Positions 53,495 to 63,005 of a DNA stretch of 64,000 nt are shown one piece after another. Origin of the DNA: Caballeronia insecticola (GTDB taxonomy: Bacteria > Pseudomonadota > Gammaproteobacteria > Burkholderiales > Burkholderiaceae); contig NC_021294.1 in assembly GCF_000402035.1 (NCBI RefSeq), forward strand, positions 558,001-622,000. Reading direction: 5' to 3'. Within the stretch, counting starts at the first letter, position 1. Each line of letters starts with the position of its first letter. Under the pieces are notes generated by a model. It did not search any database and was not told the DNA's origin. It saw nothing but the letters and a program-made list of their open reading frames with translations. Both the position numbers and the translations under genes were made by a program.

Positions 53495-54931
53495 TCAACA
53501 ACCCGCCGCGCCCGGCAATGCCGGCGGCGTTTCCGCCCGCTCCTCATGGCATTTTCGATCCGCATCTTTCAGCGCGCTGCGCAAGCCTTCTTCCACGACC
53601 GGATGATAGAAAGGCAGCCTGAGCGTCTCGTCGAGCGTTAATTCCAGTTGAATCGCCCAGGCGAGCAAATGCCCGAGATGCTCCATGGCCGGGCCGCAAC
53701 CCTGCGCGCCGCGCAGCCTGCCGGTTTTTGCGTCGGCGTACACGTGCAGCAGGCCGCGATTCTGCCGCATCACGCGGCTGCGTCCCTGATTCTCGAACGA
53801 CGCTTCGCCGGTCACGGTCATTTGCTTGTCGAGATCGTCGTACGCCGCGCCGACGCTCACCGCCTGCGGCTCGCAGAACACGATCGAGAAGGGCACCTTG
53901 CGCTTGACCGCCTGAACGTCCGGGAAGCGCGCGGCGTTGTCGCCGGCGAGCTTGCCTTCGTCGGCGGCGTCGTGAAGCCATGGGCGCGTGCCGTCGCAAT
54001 CGCCTGCTAAGAAGATGTGGCTCGCGCCGCACTGCATCGTGGTTTCGTCGAAGACGGGCACGCCCTTGTCGTTCAGTTCGATGCCCGCCTTCTCCAGCGC
54101 GAGCGGCTTCAGATTCGGCGCGCGGCCGGTCGCCGCAAGTACCAGATCGAAGTGCTCGACATGCTCGCTTCCATCCGGCGCGACGAAGCGCAGCGTCGGC
54201 TGATCGTCCTCGAGCGACATGTCTTTGAATCTCGCGTCCGGATCGAAATAGAACGCTTCGGCAAGCGCCGCCGCCAGCGTGTCGCGCACCGGCGTATCGC
54301 GTAGTCCGGCGACGTTGCCGCCCTTGCCGAACATGAACACTTCGACATCGAGCCGCGCCAGCGCCTGCCCCAGTTCCAGCGCGATCGGTCCTGCGCCGAA
54401 GACCGCGATGCGCTTCGGCAGCGTGTGCAGCTCGAACAGGTCGTCGCTCGTGATGAGCTGGTCGCCGAAGATCTTCAACTCGTCGGGCACGCTCGGCGCG
54501 GCGCCCGTGGCAATCACGATACGTTTCGCCGTGACGCGCACATCGTCGCCGACGAGCAGCCGCGTCGGCGTGTCGAAGCGCGCTTGCCCGCGCAGGATGG
54601 CGTCGTCCGGTAGCGCGTCGATTTCCTCGAGCACGCTGCGGACGAAATAGTCGCGCTCGCGGCGCACATAATCGAGCGCGTGCGCGGCATTGACCTCGAG
54701 CGCGTGCGTTCCTTCGATGCCGCGCGCTGCGAGCGCACGCGCCTCGTGCAGGCCGTTCGCGGCCGCGAGCAGCAGCTTCGACGGCATGCAGCCGATACGC
54801 GCGCAAGTCGTACCGAACTCGCCGCCTTCGATCAGCACGGCGTTCGCGCCCGCAAGCCGCGCCGCGCGAAACGCAGCCATGCCCGCCGTGCCTGCGCCGA
54901 TCACGGCGACATCCACGTTGATTTCCTTCAT
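53495..54931 (-). CDS. FAD-dependent disulfide reductase (dihydrolipoamide dehydrogenase-like)
   Basis: 478 aa. FAD motif VAVIGAGTAGMAAFRAARLA, redox pair in FGTTCARIGCMPSK, NAD motif IAVFGAGPIALELGQALARL and the C-terminal interface domain with HPVVEEGLRSAL. The usual DLD spacing CxxxxC is kept, but the flanking residues and the final His-Pro block differ from housekeeping DLD, and no ketoacid dehydrogenase genes are adjacent. Substrate open. Confidence 0.85.
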   Translation of the reverse strand: MKEINVDVAVIGAGTAGMAAFRAARLAGANAVLIEGGEFGTTCARIGCMPSKLLLAAANGLHEARALAARGIEGTHALEVNAAHALDYVRRERDYFVRSVLEEIDALPDDAILRGQARFDTPTRLLVGDDVRVTAKRIVIATGAAPSVPDELKIFGDQLITSDDLFELHTLPKRIAVFGAGPIALELGQALARLDVEVFMFGKGGNVAGLRDTPVRDTLAAALAEAFYFDPDARFKDMSLEDDQPTLRFVAPDGSEHVEHFDLVLAATGRAPNLKPLALEKAGIELNDKGVPVFDETTMQCGASHIFLAGDCDGTRPWLHDAADEGKLAGDNAARFPDVQAVKRKVPFSIVFCEPQAVSVGAAYDDLDKQMTVTGEASFENQGRSRVMRQNRGLLHVYADAKTGRLRGAQGCGPAMEHLGHLLAWAIQLELTLDETLRLPFYHPVVEEGLRSALKDADRKCHEERAETPPALPGAAGC

Positions 54932-54964
54932 CCTCTTTCCCGTCTTTCGATGGTCGAAGCGCTG

Positions 54965-55765
54965 TCAGCCGTTATCCGCGAAACCCGGATAGAGCGTCAT
55001 GCCGCCATCGACGAAGAGCGTCGTGCCGACCACATAATCGCTCTCGTCGGAGGCGAGCCACACGGCCGCGCGGCCGATATCCTCGACTTCGCCGATGCGT
55101 CCATACGGCACCAGCTTGAGCAACTGGTCGAGCTTCTCCTGCGTGTCCCACGCATCCCGGTTGATGGGCGTGCGGATCGCGCCCGGCGCAATGCCATTCA
55201 CGCGGATGCGCTGCGGCGCGACCTCCTGCGCCAGCGATTTCATCATCATCTGGATGCCGCCCTTGGACGCCGCGTAGTTCACGTGTCCCGCCCACGGAAT
55301 GACTTCATGCACGGAACTCATGCAGATGATCTTGCCGAGCGCCTTAGACACGTCGCGCGGGCCGCGCCGCTCAAACTCGCGTACCGCGCGCTGCGCCGTG
55401 AGAAATTGCCCGGTGAGATTCGTTTCGATGACCGTGTGCCAGTCGGCGAGCGTCATCGCGGTGAACTCTGCGTCCTTCTGCAGGCCCGAATTCGCCACGA
55501 CGATATCGACAGTGCCGTAGCGTTTGACGACGGCATCGAACATGGCGTCGACTTGCGCTTCGTCGGATACATCGGCGCCGACTGCGAAGGCATCGCCGCC
55601 TTTGGCGCGGATCGCGTCGGCGAGTTGTTCGGCGGGTTCGGCGTGCGAGTGATAGTTGATGGCGACGCGTGCGCCGGCTTCGGCAAGCGCCGTCGCGACG
55701 CCCGTGCCAATGCCCGAACTCGCGCCGGTAACGAGCGCGATCTGGCCTGCGAGGGGTGAGTGCAT
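54965..55765 (-). CDS. SDR-family glucose 1-dehydrogenase-like protein
   Basis: 266 aa from the ATG at 55765. SDR motifs TGASSGIG, VANSG in place of NNAG, catalytic Ser in CMSSVHE and Y-x3-K in YAASK, with SSVHEVIPWAGHVNYAASKG characteristic of bacterial glucose 1-dehydrogenases. It would oxidise glucose to the lactone. Lies beside the disulfide reductase and glycogen genes. Confidence 0.82.
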   Translation of the reverse strand: MHSPLAGQIALVTGASSGIGTGVATALAEAGARVAINYHSHAEPAEQLADAIRAKGGDAFAVGADVSDEAQVDAMFDAVVKRYGTVDIVVANSGLQKDAEFTAMTLADWHTVIETNLTGQFLTAQRAVREFERRGPRDVSKALGKIICMSSVHEVIPWAGHVNYAASKGGIQMMMKSLAQEVAPQRIRVNGIAPGAIRTPINRDAWDTQEKLDQLLKLVPYGRIGEVEDIGRAAVWLASDESDYVVGTTLFVDGGMTLYPGFADNG

Positions 55766-55839
55766 GTGGGTGTCCGTGTCGTGTCGTCTTTCGTCTGGAG
55801 CAAGGCGCGCGCCCGCGAAGAAGAACGAAACGCGGACGC

Positions 55840-57303
55840 TTACGCCCCGAGCAGCCCCTGATAGACCTCCGCGTACCGCAGCGCCGCCGTTTCCCAGCCG
55901 AAGTTCTGGCCCATCGCGCGCTTGACGACGTTCTTCCATTCCGTGCGCCGCGCCTTCAGTGCGAACGCCCGCCGGATCGCGCCGACAATGCCCGCGCGAT
56001 CGAATGCGCTGAAATCGAAGCCGGTGGCGAGGTCGTCGGCGAGATTTTCGAGCGAGCAATCGACGACGGTGTCCGCCAGCCCGCCCACGCGATGCACGAG
56101 CGGCAGCGAGCCATACGCGAGCGCGTACAACTGCGTGAGCCCGCACGGCTCGAAGCGCGACGGCACCATCACGACATCGCTCCCGGCGATGATCGAATGC
56201 GACAGCGTCTCGTCGAAGCCGAGCTCCACCGCGACCGCGCCCGGATGCGCCGCCGCCGCGTTCTTCATGCCGGTTTCGAGCGCCGGGTCGCCGGTGCCGA
56301 GCACGACGAGCTGCCCGCCGCGCTGCACGATGTCGGGCACCGCGGACAGCAGCAGATCGAGTCCCTTCTGCTCGGTGAGCCGGCTGACGACGCCGAAGAG
56401 CAGGGCGTCTTCGTCGCGCGTGAGGCCCATGCGTTCCTGCAGCGCCGCCTTGCACTTCGACTTGCCCGCCGGCTTCGCGGCCGTGTATTTCGCGGCGATG
56501 GTGTCATCGACCGAGGGGCTCCAGATCGAATAATCGACGCCGTTCAGAATGCCGGTGATGTCGTGCGTGCGCGTCTGGAGCAGGCCGTGCAGCCCGGCGC
56601 CGTGCGCCTGCGTCTGGATTTCGCGGGCGTAGGTCGGGCTGACGGTCGTGATGCGGTCGGCGTAGTAAAGGCCCGCCTTGAGAAACGAAACGAGGCCGTA
56701 AAACTCCACGCCATCGACGGCGTAGAAGTCGCCCGGCAACTGCAACGCGCCGAATTCCGACGCCGGAAACGTGCCCTGATACGCGAGATTGTGGACCGTC
56801 ATTACCGTGCCGACGCGGGCCGCGCCTTCGCGTTCGAACGCGCGCAGATACGCGGGCGCGAGACCCGCGTGCCAGTCGTGCGCATGGACGATGTGCGGTT
56901 TCCACTCCGGATCGACGCCCGTGGCGATGCGCGCCGCAGCCCAGCCGAGCAGCGCGAAACGGCGGTCGTTGTCGGCATACGGACGATGCGCGGCATCGAG
57001 ATACGGATTGCCCGGCCGATCGTAGAACTGATCGGCGCGAACCACGTACACCACCACGCCGTGCGGTTTGAGCACGCCGCGCTCAAGCCGGATGTCGCCC
57101 GCGCCGAACGCGGCGCCGAGACTCGCGACCAGCTTCAGGTCGTCGAGGCCCGCAAGCACCGCCGGAAAGCCCGGCAGCACGACGCGCGCATGCGTGCCCA
57201 GTTGCGATTGCGCGGGCGGCAGCGCGCCGACCACATCGGCGAGGCCGCCGGTTTTCAACAGTGGAAACATCTCAGCTGCGGCATGCAGCACGCATACGGT
57301 CAT
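55840..57303 (-). CDS. glgA: glycogen synthase (ADP-glucose)
   Basis: 487 aa, GT5 family. The N-terminal ADP-glucose site KTGGLADVVGALP (about 17-29), HAHDWHAGLAPAYL, and the C-terminal GVVSRLTEQKGLDLL and SRFEPCGLTQLYAL are all present. It extends alpha-1,4-glucan. It follows glgC by 83 nt on the same strand. Confidence 0.95.
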   Translation of the reverse strand: MTVCVLHAAAEMFPLLKTGGLADVVGALPPAQSQLGTHARVVLPGFPAVLAGLDDLKLVASLGAAFGAGDIRLERGVLKPHGVVVYVVRADQFYDRPGNPYLDAAHRPYADNDRRFALLGWAAARIATGVDPEWKPHIVHAHDWHAGLAPAYLRAFEREGAARVGTVMTVHNLAYQGTFPASEFGALQLPGDFYAVDGVEFYGLVSFLKAGLYYADRITTVSPTYAREIQTQAHGAGLHGLLQTRTHDITGILNGVDYSIWSPSVDDTIAAKYTAAKPAGKSKCKAALQERMGLTRDEDALLFGVVSRLTEQKGLDLLLSAVPDIVQRGGQLVVLGTGDPALETGMKNAAAAHPGAVAVELGFDETLSHSIIAGSDVVMVPSRFEPCGLTQLYALAYGSLPLVHRVGGLADTVVDCSLENLADDLATGFDFSAFDRAGIVGAIRRAFALKARRTEWKNVVKRAMGQNFGWETAALRYAEVYQGLLGA

Positions 57304-57386
57304 CGGCGCTCCCGTCGACTGGTTTCGTGTTTTCGTCGCGTTCTTGTAATAGGCGCGGCGCGCGGGCGTCGTTCGCTGGTCGGCCG

Positions 57387-58655
57387 CTAGGAAAGACGCG
57401 CCAGTGCCTCGCGCGTGATCAGCGTGACCCCCGATTCCGTGCGGAAGAAGCGCGCGGCGTCGTCGTCCGGATCCTCGCCGACTACGAGCCCTTCAGGCAC
57501 CGTGCAGCCGCGGTCGATCACAACGCGCTGCAAGCGGCAACTCGGCCCGATGGTCACCTGCGGCAACAAGACTGCCTCATTGATGTTACAGAACGAGTGC
57601 ACCCGCACCGCCGACGAAAACACCGACTTCGACACCTGCGACCCAGAAATTACGCAGCCGCCGCAGACGAGCAGATTGGTGATCGCGCCTTGCTGGCCGT
57701 TCAGGTCGCGCACGAACTTGCCGGGCGGCAGTTGTTCCTGATTGGTCCAGATCGGCCAGTTGCGGTCGTAGAGATCGAGTTCCGGAATCGTCGATGCAAG
57801 ATCGAGATTCGCGGCCCAATAGGCGTCGACGGTACCGACGTCGCGCCAGTACGCGGGCGCGTCCGGATCGCTGCTCGACGTCACGCACGACATGCCGAAC
57901 GGATGCGCGATGGCCTTGCCCGTCGTCACGACGCGCGGAATGATGTCCTTGCCGAAGTCGTGATCCGTGCTCGAATTTTCGATGTTGTCCTGGAGCATTT
58001 CATAGAGATACTTCGCGCTGAACACGTAGATGCCCATGCTGGCGAGCGCGATGTCGGGCTTGCCGGGCATGGCGGGCGGATCGGCGGGCTTTTCGAGGAA
58101 GGCGGTGACGCGGCGGTTTTCGTCGACGTGCATCACGCCGAACGCGACCGCATCCATGCGCGGCACCTCGATGCAGCCGACCGTGCAGTCCGCGCCGCTC
58201 TCCACATGGTCGAGCACCATGCGCGTGTAGTCCATCTTGTAGATGTGATCGCCCGCCAGCACGATGACGAATTCCGGCCCGATCGAGCGGACGATATCGA
58301 GGTTTTGATACACCGCGTCGGCCGTGCCGCGATACCAGCTCGAATCGACGCGCTGCTGCGCCGGCCAGATATCGATGAACTCGTTGAACTCGCCGCGCAG
58401 GAAACCCCAGCCGCGCTGGAGATGGCGAATGAGCGAATGCGCTTTGTATTGCGTGACGACGGCGATGCGGCGGATGCCCGAATTGAGGCAGTTGGACAGC
58501 GCGAAATCGACGATGCGGTATTTGCCGCCGAAGTGCACGGCGGGTTTGACGCGCTTGTCGGTGAGCGGACCGAGCCGGGTGCCGCGCCCGCCGGCGAGAA
58601 CGATTGCGAGGGTCGACTTTTGCAAATCGGTGCGATTCTTAGCCAGCGTCTCCAT
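57387..58655 (-). CDS. glgC: glucose-1-phosphate adenylyltransferase
   Basis: 422 aa from the ATG at 58655, which has AGGAGG upstream. Nucleotide-binding [39 protein letters not shown] and a C-terminal left-handed beta-helix ([20 protein letters not shown]). It makes ADP-glucose for GlgA. First gene of a glgC-glgA pair; no glgB or glgP is in the window. Confidence 0.96.
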   Translation of the reverse strand: METLAKNRTDLQKSTLAIVLAGGRGTRLGPLTDKRVKPAVHFGGKYRIVDFALSNCLNSGIRRIAVVTQYKAHSLIRHLQRGWGFLRGEFNEFIDIWPAQQRVDSSWYRGTADAVYQNLDIVRSIGPEFVIVLAGDHIYKMDYTRMVLDHVESGADCTVGCIEVPRMDAVAFGVMHVDENRRVTAFLEKPADPPAMPGKPDIALASMGIYVFSAKYLYEMLQDNIENSSTDHDFGKDIIPRVVTTGKAIAHPFGMSCVTSSSDPDAPAYWRDVGTVDAYWAANLDLASTIPELDLYDRNWPIWTNQEQLPPGKFVRDLNGQQGAITNLLVCGGCVISGSQVSKSVFSSAVRVHSFCNINEAVLLPQVTIGPSCRLQRVVIDRGCTVPEGLVVGEDPDDDAARFFRTESGVTLITREALARLS

Positions 58656-59242
58656 ATCTGCCTCCTGATTTGACCTGCGACTATTGGTGTCTTGCCGTGT
58701 GTTCGTCCTCTTGGCTTTCTGCGTATCTGACTGTCTGACGCGGAAGGCCGGGTGGCGGCGCGCAATCCGTCGTTGCTGCATTATCCGGCGCGCATTCGAA
58801 TTAGTGTGCGAGTCGCTCGATTTTTTCGCGTTGTCGTGCAAAGTCTCTGAAGCGTCGATCCGGCTGCATCGAGCAAGCGTCGTGCCGAATGGCGCACGGA
58901 CGTGCTTGAACGCGTCCGCCGAATCGCGCGATGTTGCGGGCGCGCGACCTTTTCGTCATCGCGCGGATCGCGCCGCTCGACAAGACGCGCTGCCTCAATT
59001 TATAACGAGCAGGCCATGCCGCAGTGCGTCGAGGCACGGCACAATAGGAAGCTCGTCATGGGGCTGTGCGCCTGCCGGCGTTATGAGGCGCTAGGCGGCC
59101 GTAGGCGGCGCCAGGCGGCTGCGTCCGCCGCCTGCGTTTCGTCCGCGCTGCGCTGCACGAAGCCCGCAATGACGCTGCCTTCAGTGTGGCCTGACAAAAA
59201 TTTGACTTGACCGAACCTCTGGAATCAATCGGGAATCAGAAG
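58656..59242. other. intergenic region between divergent glgC and pdxY
   Basis: Nearly 590 bp without a credible gene. Near 59090-59134 it holds three spaced AGGCGGC units and an 8-bp hairpin (CAGGCGGC/GCCGCCTG, 59112-59134). Promoters for both neighbours should be here; no clear consensus boxes. Confidence 0.45.
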
Positions 59243-60124
59243 ATGAACAACGTCCTGAGCATTCAATCGCATGTAGTGTTCGGCCATGCAGGCAATAGCG
59301 CGGCGGTTTTTCCGATGCGGCGTCTCGGCGTCAACGTGTGGCCGCTCAACACCGTGCAGTTTTCCAATCACACGCAATACGGCCGCTGGACCGGCAGCGC
59401 GTTCGATGCCGACGAACTCCAGAACGTGATCGAAGGCATCGGCGCAATCGGCGTGCTGGCGCGCTGCAACGCGGTGCTGTCGGGCTATCTCGGAGCGCCG
59501 GAGCAGGGCCGCGCGGTCGTCGAGATCGTGAAGATGGTGAAGGCGGTGAATCCGCGCGCGCTCTTTTTCTGCGATCCCGTCATGGGCCAGACGAGCGGCT
59601 GCACGGTCGCGCCGGGTATCGAAGACTTCCTCGTCACCACAATGCCCGAAATCGCCGATGCGCTGATGCCCAATCACGTCGAACTGGAAAAGCTCGTCGG
59701 GCGCACCATCGAGACGGTGGAGGAAGCCGTCGATGCGTGCCGCGAAGTGCTTGGACGCGGTCCGCGCATCGTGCTCGTGAAGCATCTGCTCGATCGCAAC
59801 AGCCGCGCCGATACCTTCAACATGCTCGCCGTCAGCCCGACCGAATCATGGTTTGCGCAACGCCCGCTTTATCCGTTTGCGCGTCAGCCGGTGGGCGTCG
59901 GCGATCTGACGAGCGGCGTGTTCGTCGCCCGCACCTTGCTCGGCGATTCACTGCGCGACGCGCTCGAACATACGCTCGCGGCAGTCAACGCGGTCGTCAA
60001 GGCAACTTACGAGGCGGGCCGCTACGAACTTGAGATCGTCGCATCGCAGGACGAGATCGCAAAGCCGACCGATCGTTTCCCCGCAATACGCGTAACCGGC
60101 ACGGAAACGACCCGGCGCCGATAA
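59243..60124 (+). CDS. pdxY: pyridoxal kinase
   Basis: 293 aa from the ATG at 59243 ([20 protein letters not shown]). Ribokinase-like fold with [25 protein letters not shown] and the catalytic [10 protein letters not shown]. PdxY-type residues in the N-terminus distinguish it from PdxK. It phosphorylates pyridoxal in B6 salvage. Confidence 0.94.
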   Translation: MNNVLSIQSHVVFGHAGNSAAVFPMRRLGVNVWPLNTVQFSNHTQYGRWTGSAFDADELQNVIEGIGAIGVLARCNAVLSGYLGAPEQGRAVVEIVKMVKAVNPRALFFCDPVMGQTSGCTVAPGIEDFLVTTMPEIADALMPNHVELEKLVGRTIETVEEAVDACREVLGRGPRIVLVKHLLDRNSRADTFNMLAVSPTESWFAQRPLYPFARQPVGVGDLTSGVFVARTLLGDSLRDALEHTLAAVNAVVKATYEAGRYELEIVASQDEIAKPTDRFPAIRVTGTETTRRR

Positions 60125-60148
60125 CCGCGAAACGGCGAACCGCGAGCG

Positions 60149-60967
60149 TCATTCGCCGCGCGTTTCCATAAAGCCGAAGCGCCACGACAGGCGCCGTGTC
60201 GCGGCGAGCAGGGCGCGCGCGAGCGCACCGTCGGCGGCGCTGTCGAAGCCGCCCGCCGAACCGATCAACGCCAGCACGAGACACACGCTGCCGGTGTGAT
60301 CGAACACCGGCGCCGCCAGCGTGTGGATGCCCGGAACGGGGGCGCCGAGCGCGGTATCGAGTCCGCGCGCCCGAATCTCGCCGAGCCGTGCGCCGTATTC
60401 GCCTTCGAGGGCTTTTGAAACGCCTTCGACGACAGCGCCCGCGAGCCGGATGCCGTCCTGCGCCATCAGGCTCGCCAGCATCTCCCTGGAAAGATACGCG
60501 GCGTACACGCGGCCGATCGCCGTATTCACGAGCGACATCACCGTGCCGACGCGCAAGCTCACATGCTGCGGCCGCGCCGATTCTTCCAGGCGAATCACCG
60601 TCGGCCCGAGCGGACCGAGCGTCGCGGCCGCCACGGTCATCGACGTGCTCGCGGCAAGCGCAACGATCTCCGCTTCGGCATCGCGGATCGGCGAGAGCCG
60701 CTGCAGCGCGATCAACCCGAGCGCGCGGCTCAGATCGCCCGCGTGGAAAAAACCGGCCTCGTCGCGTGCAAGCAATCCGACCTTCACGAGACTTACGAGA
60801 TGGGCGAACGCCTTCGCGGGCGGCATACCGGCCGCGAAGGCCAAGTCTCGCAACGTAAGCGGCCGGCCCGCTGCGACCAGCGCGCGCAGCAATTCGCCCG
60901 TCGCGTCGAGCGCGTTGATGCCGCGCTGCGGGCGGGCGTCGGCGGCTTCGTCGAATGTCGTCATCAT
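60149..60967 (-). CDS. IclR-family regulator (downstream member of a tandem pair)
   Basis: 272 aa. N-terminal winged HTH (RPLTLRDLAFAAGMPPAKAF), then an effector domain (RVGTVMSLVNTAIGRVYAAY, ARGLDTALGAPVPGIHTLAA). The ATG at 60967 overlaps the stop of the first IclR gene (ATGA). Paralogous to it over the full length. Confidence 0.88.
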   Translation of the reverse strand: MMTTFDEAADARPQRGINALDATGELLRALVAAGRPLTLRDLAFAAGMPPAKAFAHLVSLVKVGLLARDEAGFFHAGDLSRALGLIALQRLSPIRDAEAEIVALAASTSMTVAAATLGPLGPTVIRLEESARPQHVSLRVGTVMSLVNTAIGRVYAAYLSREMLASLMAQDGIRLAGAVVEGVSKALEGEYGARLGEIRARGLDTALGAPVPGIHTLAAPVFDHTGSVCLVLALIGSAGGFDSAADGALARALLAATRRLSWRFGFMETRGE

Positions 60968-61761
60968 GAGAGCAGTCCGGCGATATCGCGTGCGGCGTCT
61001 TTCAGCGCCTGCGCGAGCGCGCCGTCCCAGCCGACGTCGCACAGGCCGGTCGGGCCGATCGCCGTCAGCGCGAGTTGCATGCGCTGCGCGCCGTCGAACA
61101 CCGGCACGCTCATGCTGCTCACGCCCGGACTCGGCGCATCGACGCTACGTTCGATGCCGCGCGCGCGAATCTCGCCGATGCGCGCCGCCGTCTCGGGCGC
61201 GTCGCGTTCGTTTTCCGCCTGATGCGCGAGCATCGCGGCGACGCGGGCCGGATCGTCGAAGGCGCGGAAGATGCGTCCCGTCGATGTCGTCGAGAGCGAC
61301 ATCACCGTGCCGACGTGCAGATTCACATGCAACGGATAGCCGCCGCGCTCATAACGCACGACGGTCGGCCCCTGCGGCCCCGCCACGCTGACCGCGACGC
61401 TCATGCCCGTCGCGAGCGCGAGCGCCGCGACGCGCGGTGCGGCTGCGCGATACGCCGGCTGATGTTCTAGATTCAATAGACCGAGCCTGAGCGAAAGCGG
61501 GCCCGGCTCGTAATTACCGGTCAGTGCGTCGCGCTTGACGAGACCGAGGCGCGTGAGACTGACGAGATAGGTATGCGCTTGCGCCGTCGAAAGCTCCGCG
61601 GCGTCGGCGAGCGTGCTCAGCGCGAGCGGCTCGCGGCGCGCGGCGAGTGCATCGAGCAGGCGCGCGCCGACTTCGACGCTCTGGATGCCGCGCTGCTTCT
61701 TTTCCTCGCCGGCGCTGGCGTCGGGCGTGGCATCGCGTGTGGCGGAAACGGGACGAGCCAA
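60964..61761 (-). CDS. IclR-family regulator (upstream member of a tandem pair)
   Basis: 265 aa using a TTG at 61761, which has GGAG 5 nt upstream. The frame stays open to 61884 and ATGs at 61821 and 61884 are alternatives, but that stretch is AT-rich and looks like promoter DNA. HTH in LALSTLADAAELSTAQAHTY; effector domain with LHVGTVMSLSTTSTGRIFRA and RGIERSVDAPSPGVSSMSVP. It diverges from the MBL-hydrolase and transporter genes, its likely targets. Confidence 0.82.
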   Translation of the reverse strand: MARPVSATRDATPDASAGEEKKQRGIQSVEVGARLLDALAARREPLALSTLADAAELSTAQAHTYLVSLTRLGLVKRDALTGNYEPGPLSLRLGLLNLEHQPAYRAAAPRVAALALATGMSVAVSVAGPQGPTVVRYERGGYPLHVNLHVGTVMSLSTTSTGRIFRAFDDPARVAAMLAHQAENERDAPETAARIGEIRARGIERSVDAPSPGVSSMSVPVFDGAQRMQLALTAIGPTGLCDVGWDGALAQALKDAARDIAGLLS

Positions 61762-61851
61762 GAGCACTCCGAGATCAATAAAAAGTGGACGGACCGCAAA
61801 TCTTAGCCGAGCAAGAATCATCCGATGATGGCCTTCAGTATTTACCCGTAA

Positions 61852-61866
61852 TTTGCAAATAGCAAA
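61852..61866. promoter_or_regulatory. IclR-type operator candidate in the divergent region
   Basis: TTTGC-AAATA-GCAAA is a perfect dyad. It is followed by TTGACA (61878-61883) and a weak -10 (GATCAT) 17 bp later, pointing to the hydrolase gene. Position and symmetry suit an IclR dimer site. Confidence 0.45.
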
Positions 61867-61943
61867 CACGCTTGCTGTTGACAAAAATCAGGCTCACGCC
61901 GATCATCCACCCATCCCCACGAGAATGGAAGCGAGACACGACC

Positions 61944-62903
61944 ATGGCAAAAGCATTCGCATCGCAGGCCGATCTTGAAGCGAAGAAGATCACCTTCACG
62001 CAGTTGTCCGAGAACGCGTACGCGTACACGGCGGAAGGCGACCCGAACTCCGGCGTGATCATCGGCGACGACGGCGTGCTGATCGTCGATACGACCGCCA
62101 CGCCCGCAATGGCGCAGGACCTGATCGAGAAGATCCGCAGCGTCACCGACAAGCCGATCAAATACGTCGTGCTGTCGCACTATCATGCGGTGCGCGTGCT
62201 GGGCGCGTCGGCGTATTTCAAGGAAGGCGCGCAGCAGGTGATCGCGAGCCGCGGGACGTACGAGATGATCGTCGAGCGCGGCGAGCAGGACATGAAATCG
62301 GAAATCGAGCGCTTTCCGCGGCTGTTCGCCGGCGTGGAGACGGTGCCGGGCCTCACGTGGCCGACGCTCGTCTTCGAGCGCGAAATCACGCTCTGGCTCG
62401 GCAAGCTCGAAGTGAAGATCGCGCATCTCGGCTCGGGGCATACGAAGGGCGATACGGTCGTCTGGCTGCCGTCGCAAAAGGTGCTGTTTTCGGGCGATCT
62501 CGTCGAATACGACGCGGCCTGCTATTGCGGCGACGCCCAACTCGCGGAATGGCCCGCGACGCTCGAAGCGCTGCGCGCGCTGAAGGCGGAGAAGCTGGTG
62601 CCGGGGCGCGGTCCCGCGCTGCTGTCGCCGGCCGAGGTCGACAAGGGTCTCGACTACACGAAGGATTTCGTCACGACGCTGCTTCAGGCGGGCAAGGACG
62701 CCGTCGCCGACAAGCTCGACCTGAAGGGCGCGATGGCGCATGCCCGCAAGACGATGGACCCGAAGTTCGGCCACGTCTTCATCTACGAGCACTGTCTGCC
62801 GTTCGACGTCTCGCGCGCTTACGACGAAGCGAGCGGCATCAAGCATCCGCGCATCTGGACGGCCGAGCGCGACAAGGAAATGTGGGCCGCGCTGCAGGAC
62901 TGA
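61944..62903 (+). CDS. MBL-fold metallo-hydrolase with altered HxHxDH motif
   Basis: 319 aa from the ATG at 61944. The fold is clear (GVIIGDDGVLIVDTTATP, LGSGHTKGDTVVWLP, LFSGDLVEYDAACY). The canonical H-x-H-x-D-H reads HYHAVR, keeping His79 and His81 but with Val83 and Arg84 for Asp and His. His166 and Asp185 are kept. A mononuclear site is therefore likely. It probably acts on a substrate imported by the transporter encoded 102 nt downstream. Confidence 0.85.
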   Translation: MAKAFASQADLEAKKITFTQLSENAYAYTAEGDPNSGVIIGDDGVLIVDTTATPAMAQDLIEKIRSVTDKPIKYVVLSHYHAVRVLGASAYFKEGAQQVIASRGTYEMIVERGEQDMKSEIERFPRLFAGVETVPGLTWPTLVFEREITLWLGKLEVKIAHLGSGHTKGDTVVWLPSQKVLFSGDLVEYDAACYCGDAQLAEWPATLEALRALKAEKLVPGRGPALLSPAEVDKGLDYTKDFVTTLLQAGKDAVADKLDLKGAMAHARKTMDPKFGHVFIYEHCLPFDVSRAYDEASGIKHPRIWTAERDKEMWAALQD

Positions 62904-63005
62904 GGTTCATCTCTCGCGGCGCGCGCTAAGACGCGCCGCACTTCCCTTTCAGGCACGAGGCGCGCGAGACGCCGGCCTGCGTACGCCCGTCATCTGGAGC
63001 GAGAC

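Noticed and set aside
55756..58673. Two long plus-strand frames opposite glgA and glgC
   Set aside because: Antisense to complete, strongly conserved enzymes; composition is that of a shadow.
58656..59242. tRNA or small RNA gene in the glgC-pdxY spacer
   Set aside because: No cloverleaf, T-loop consensus or CCA-like end could be found by eye.
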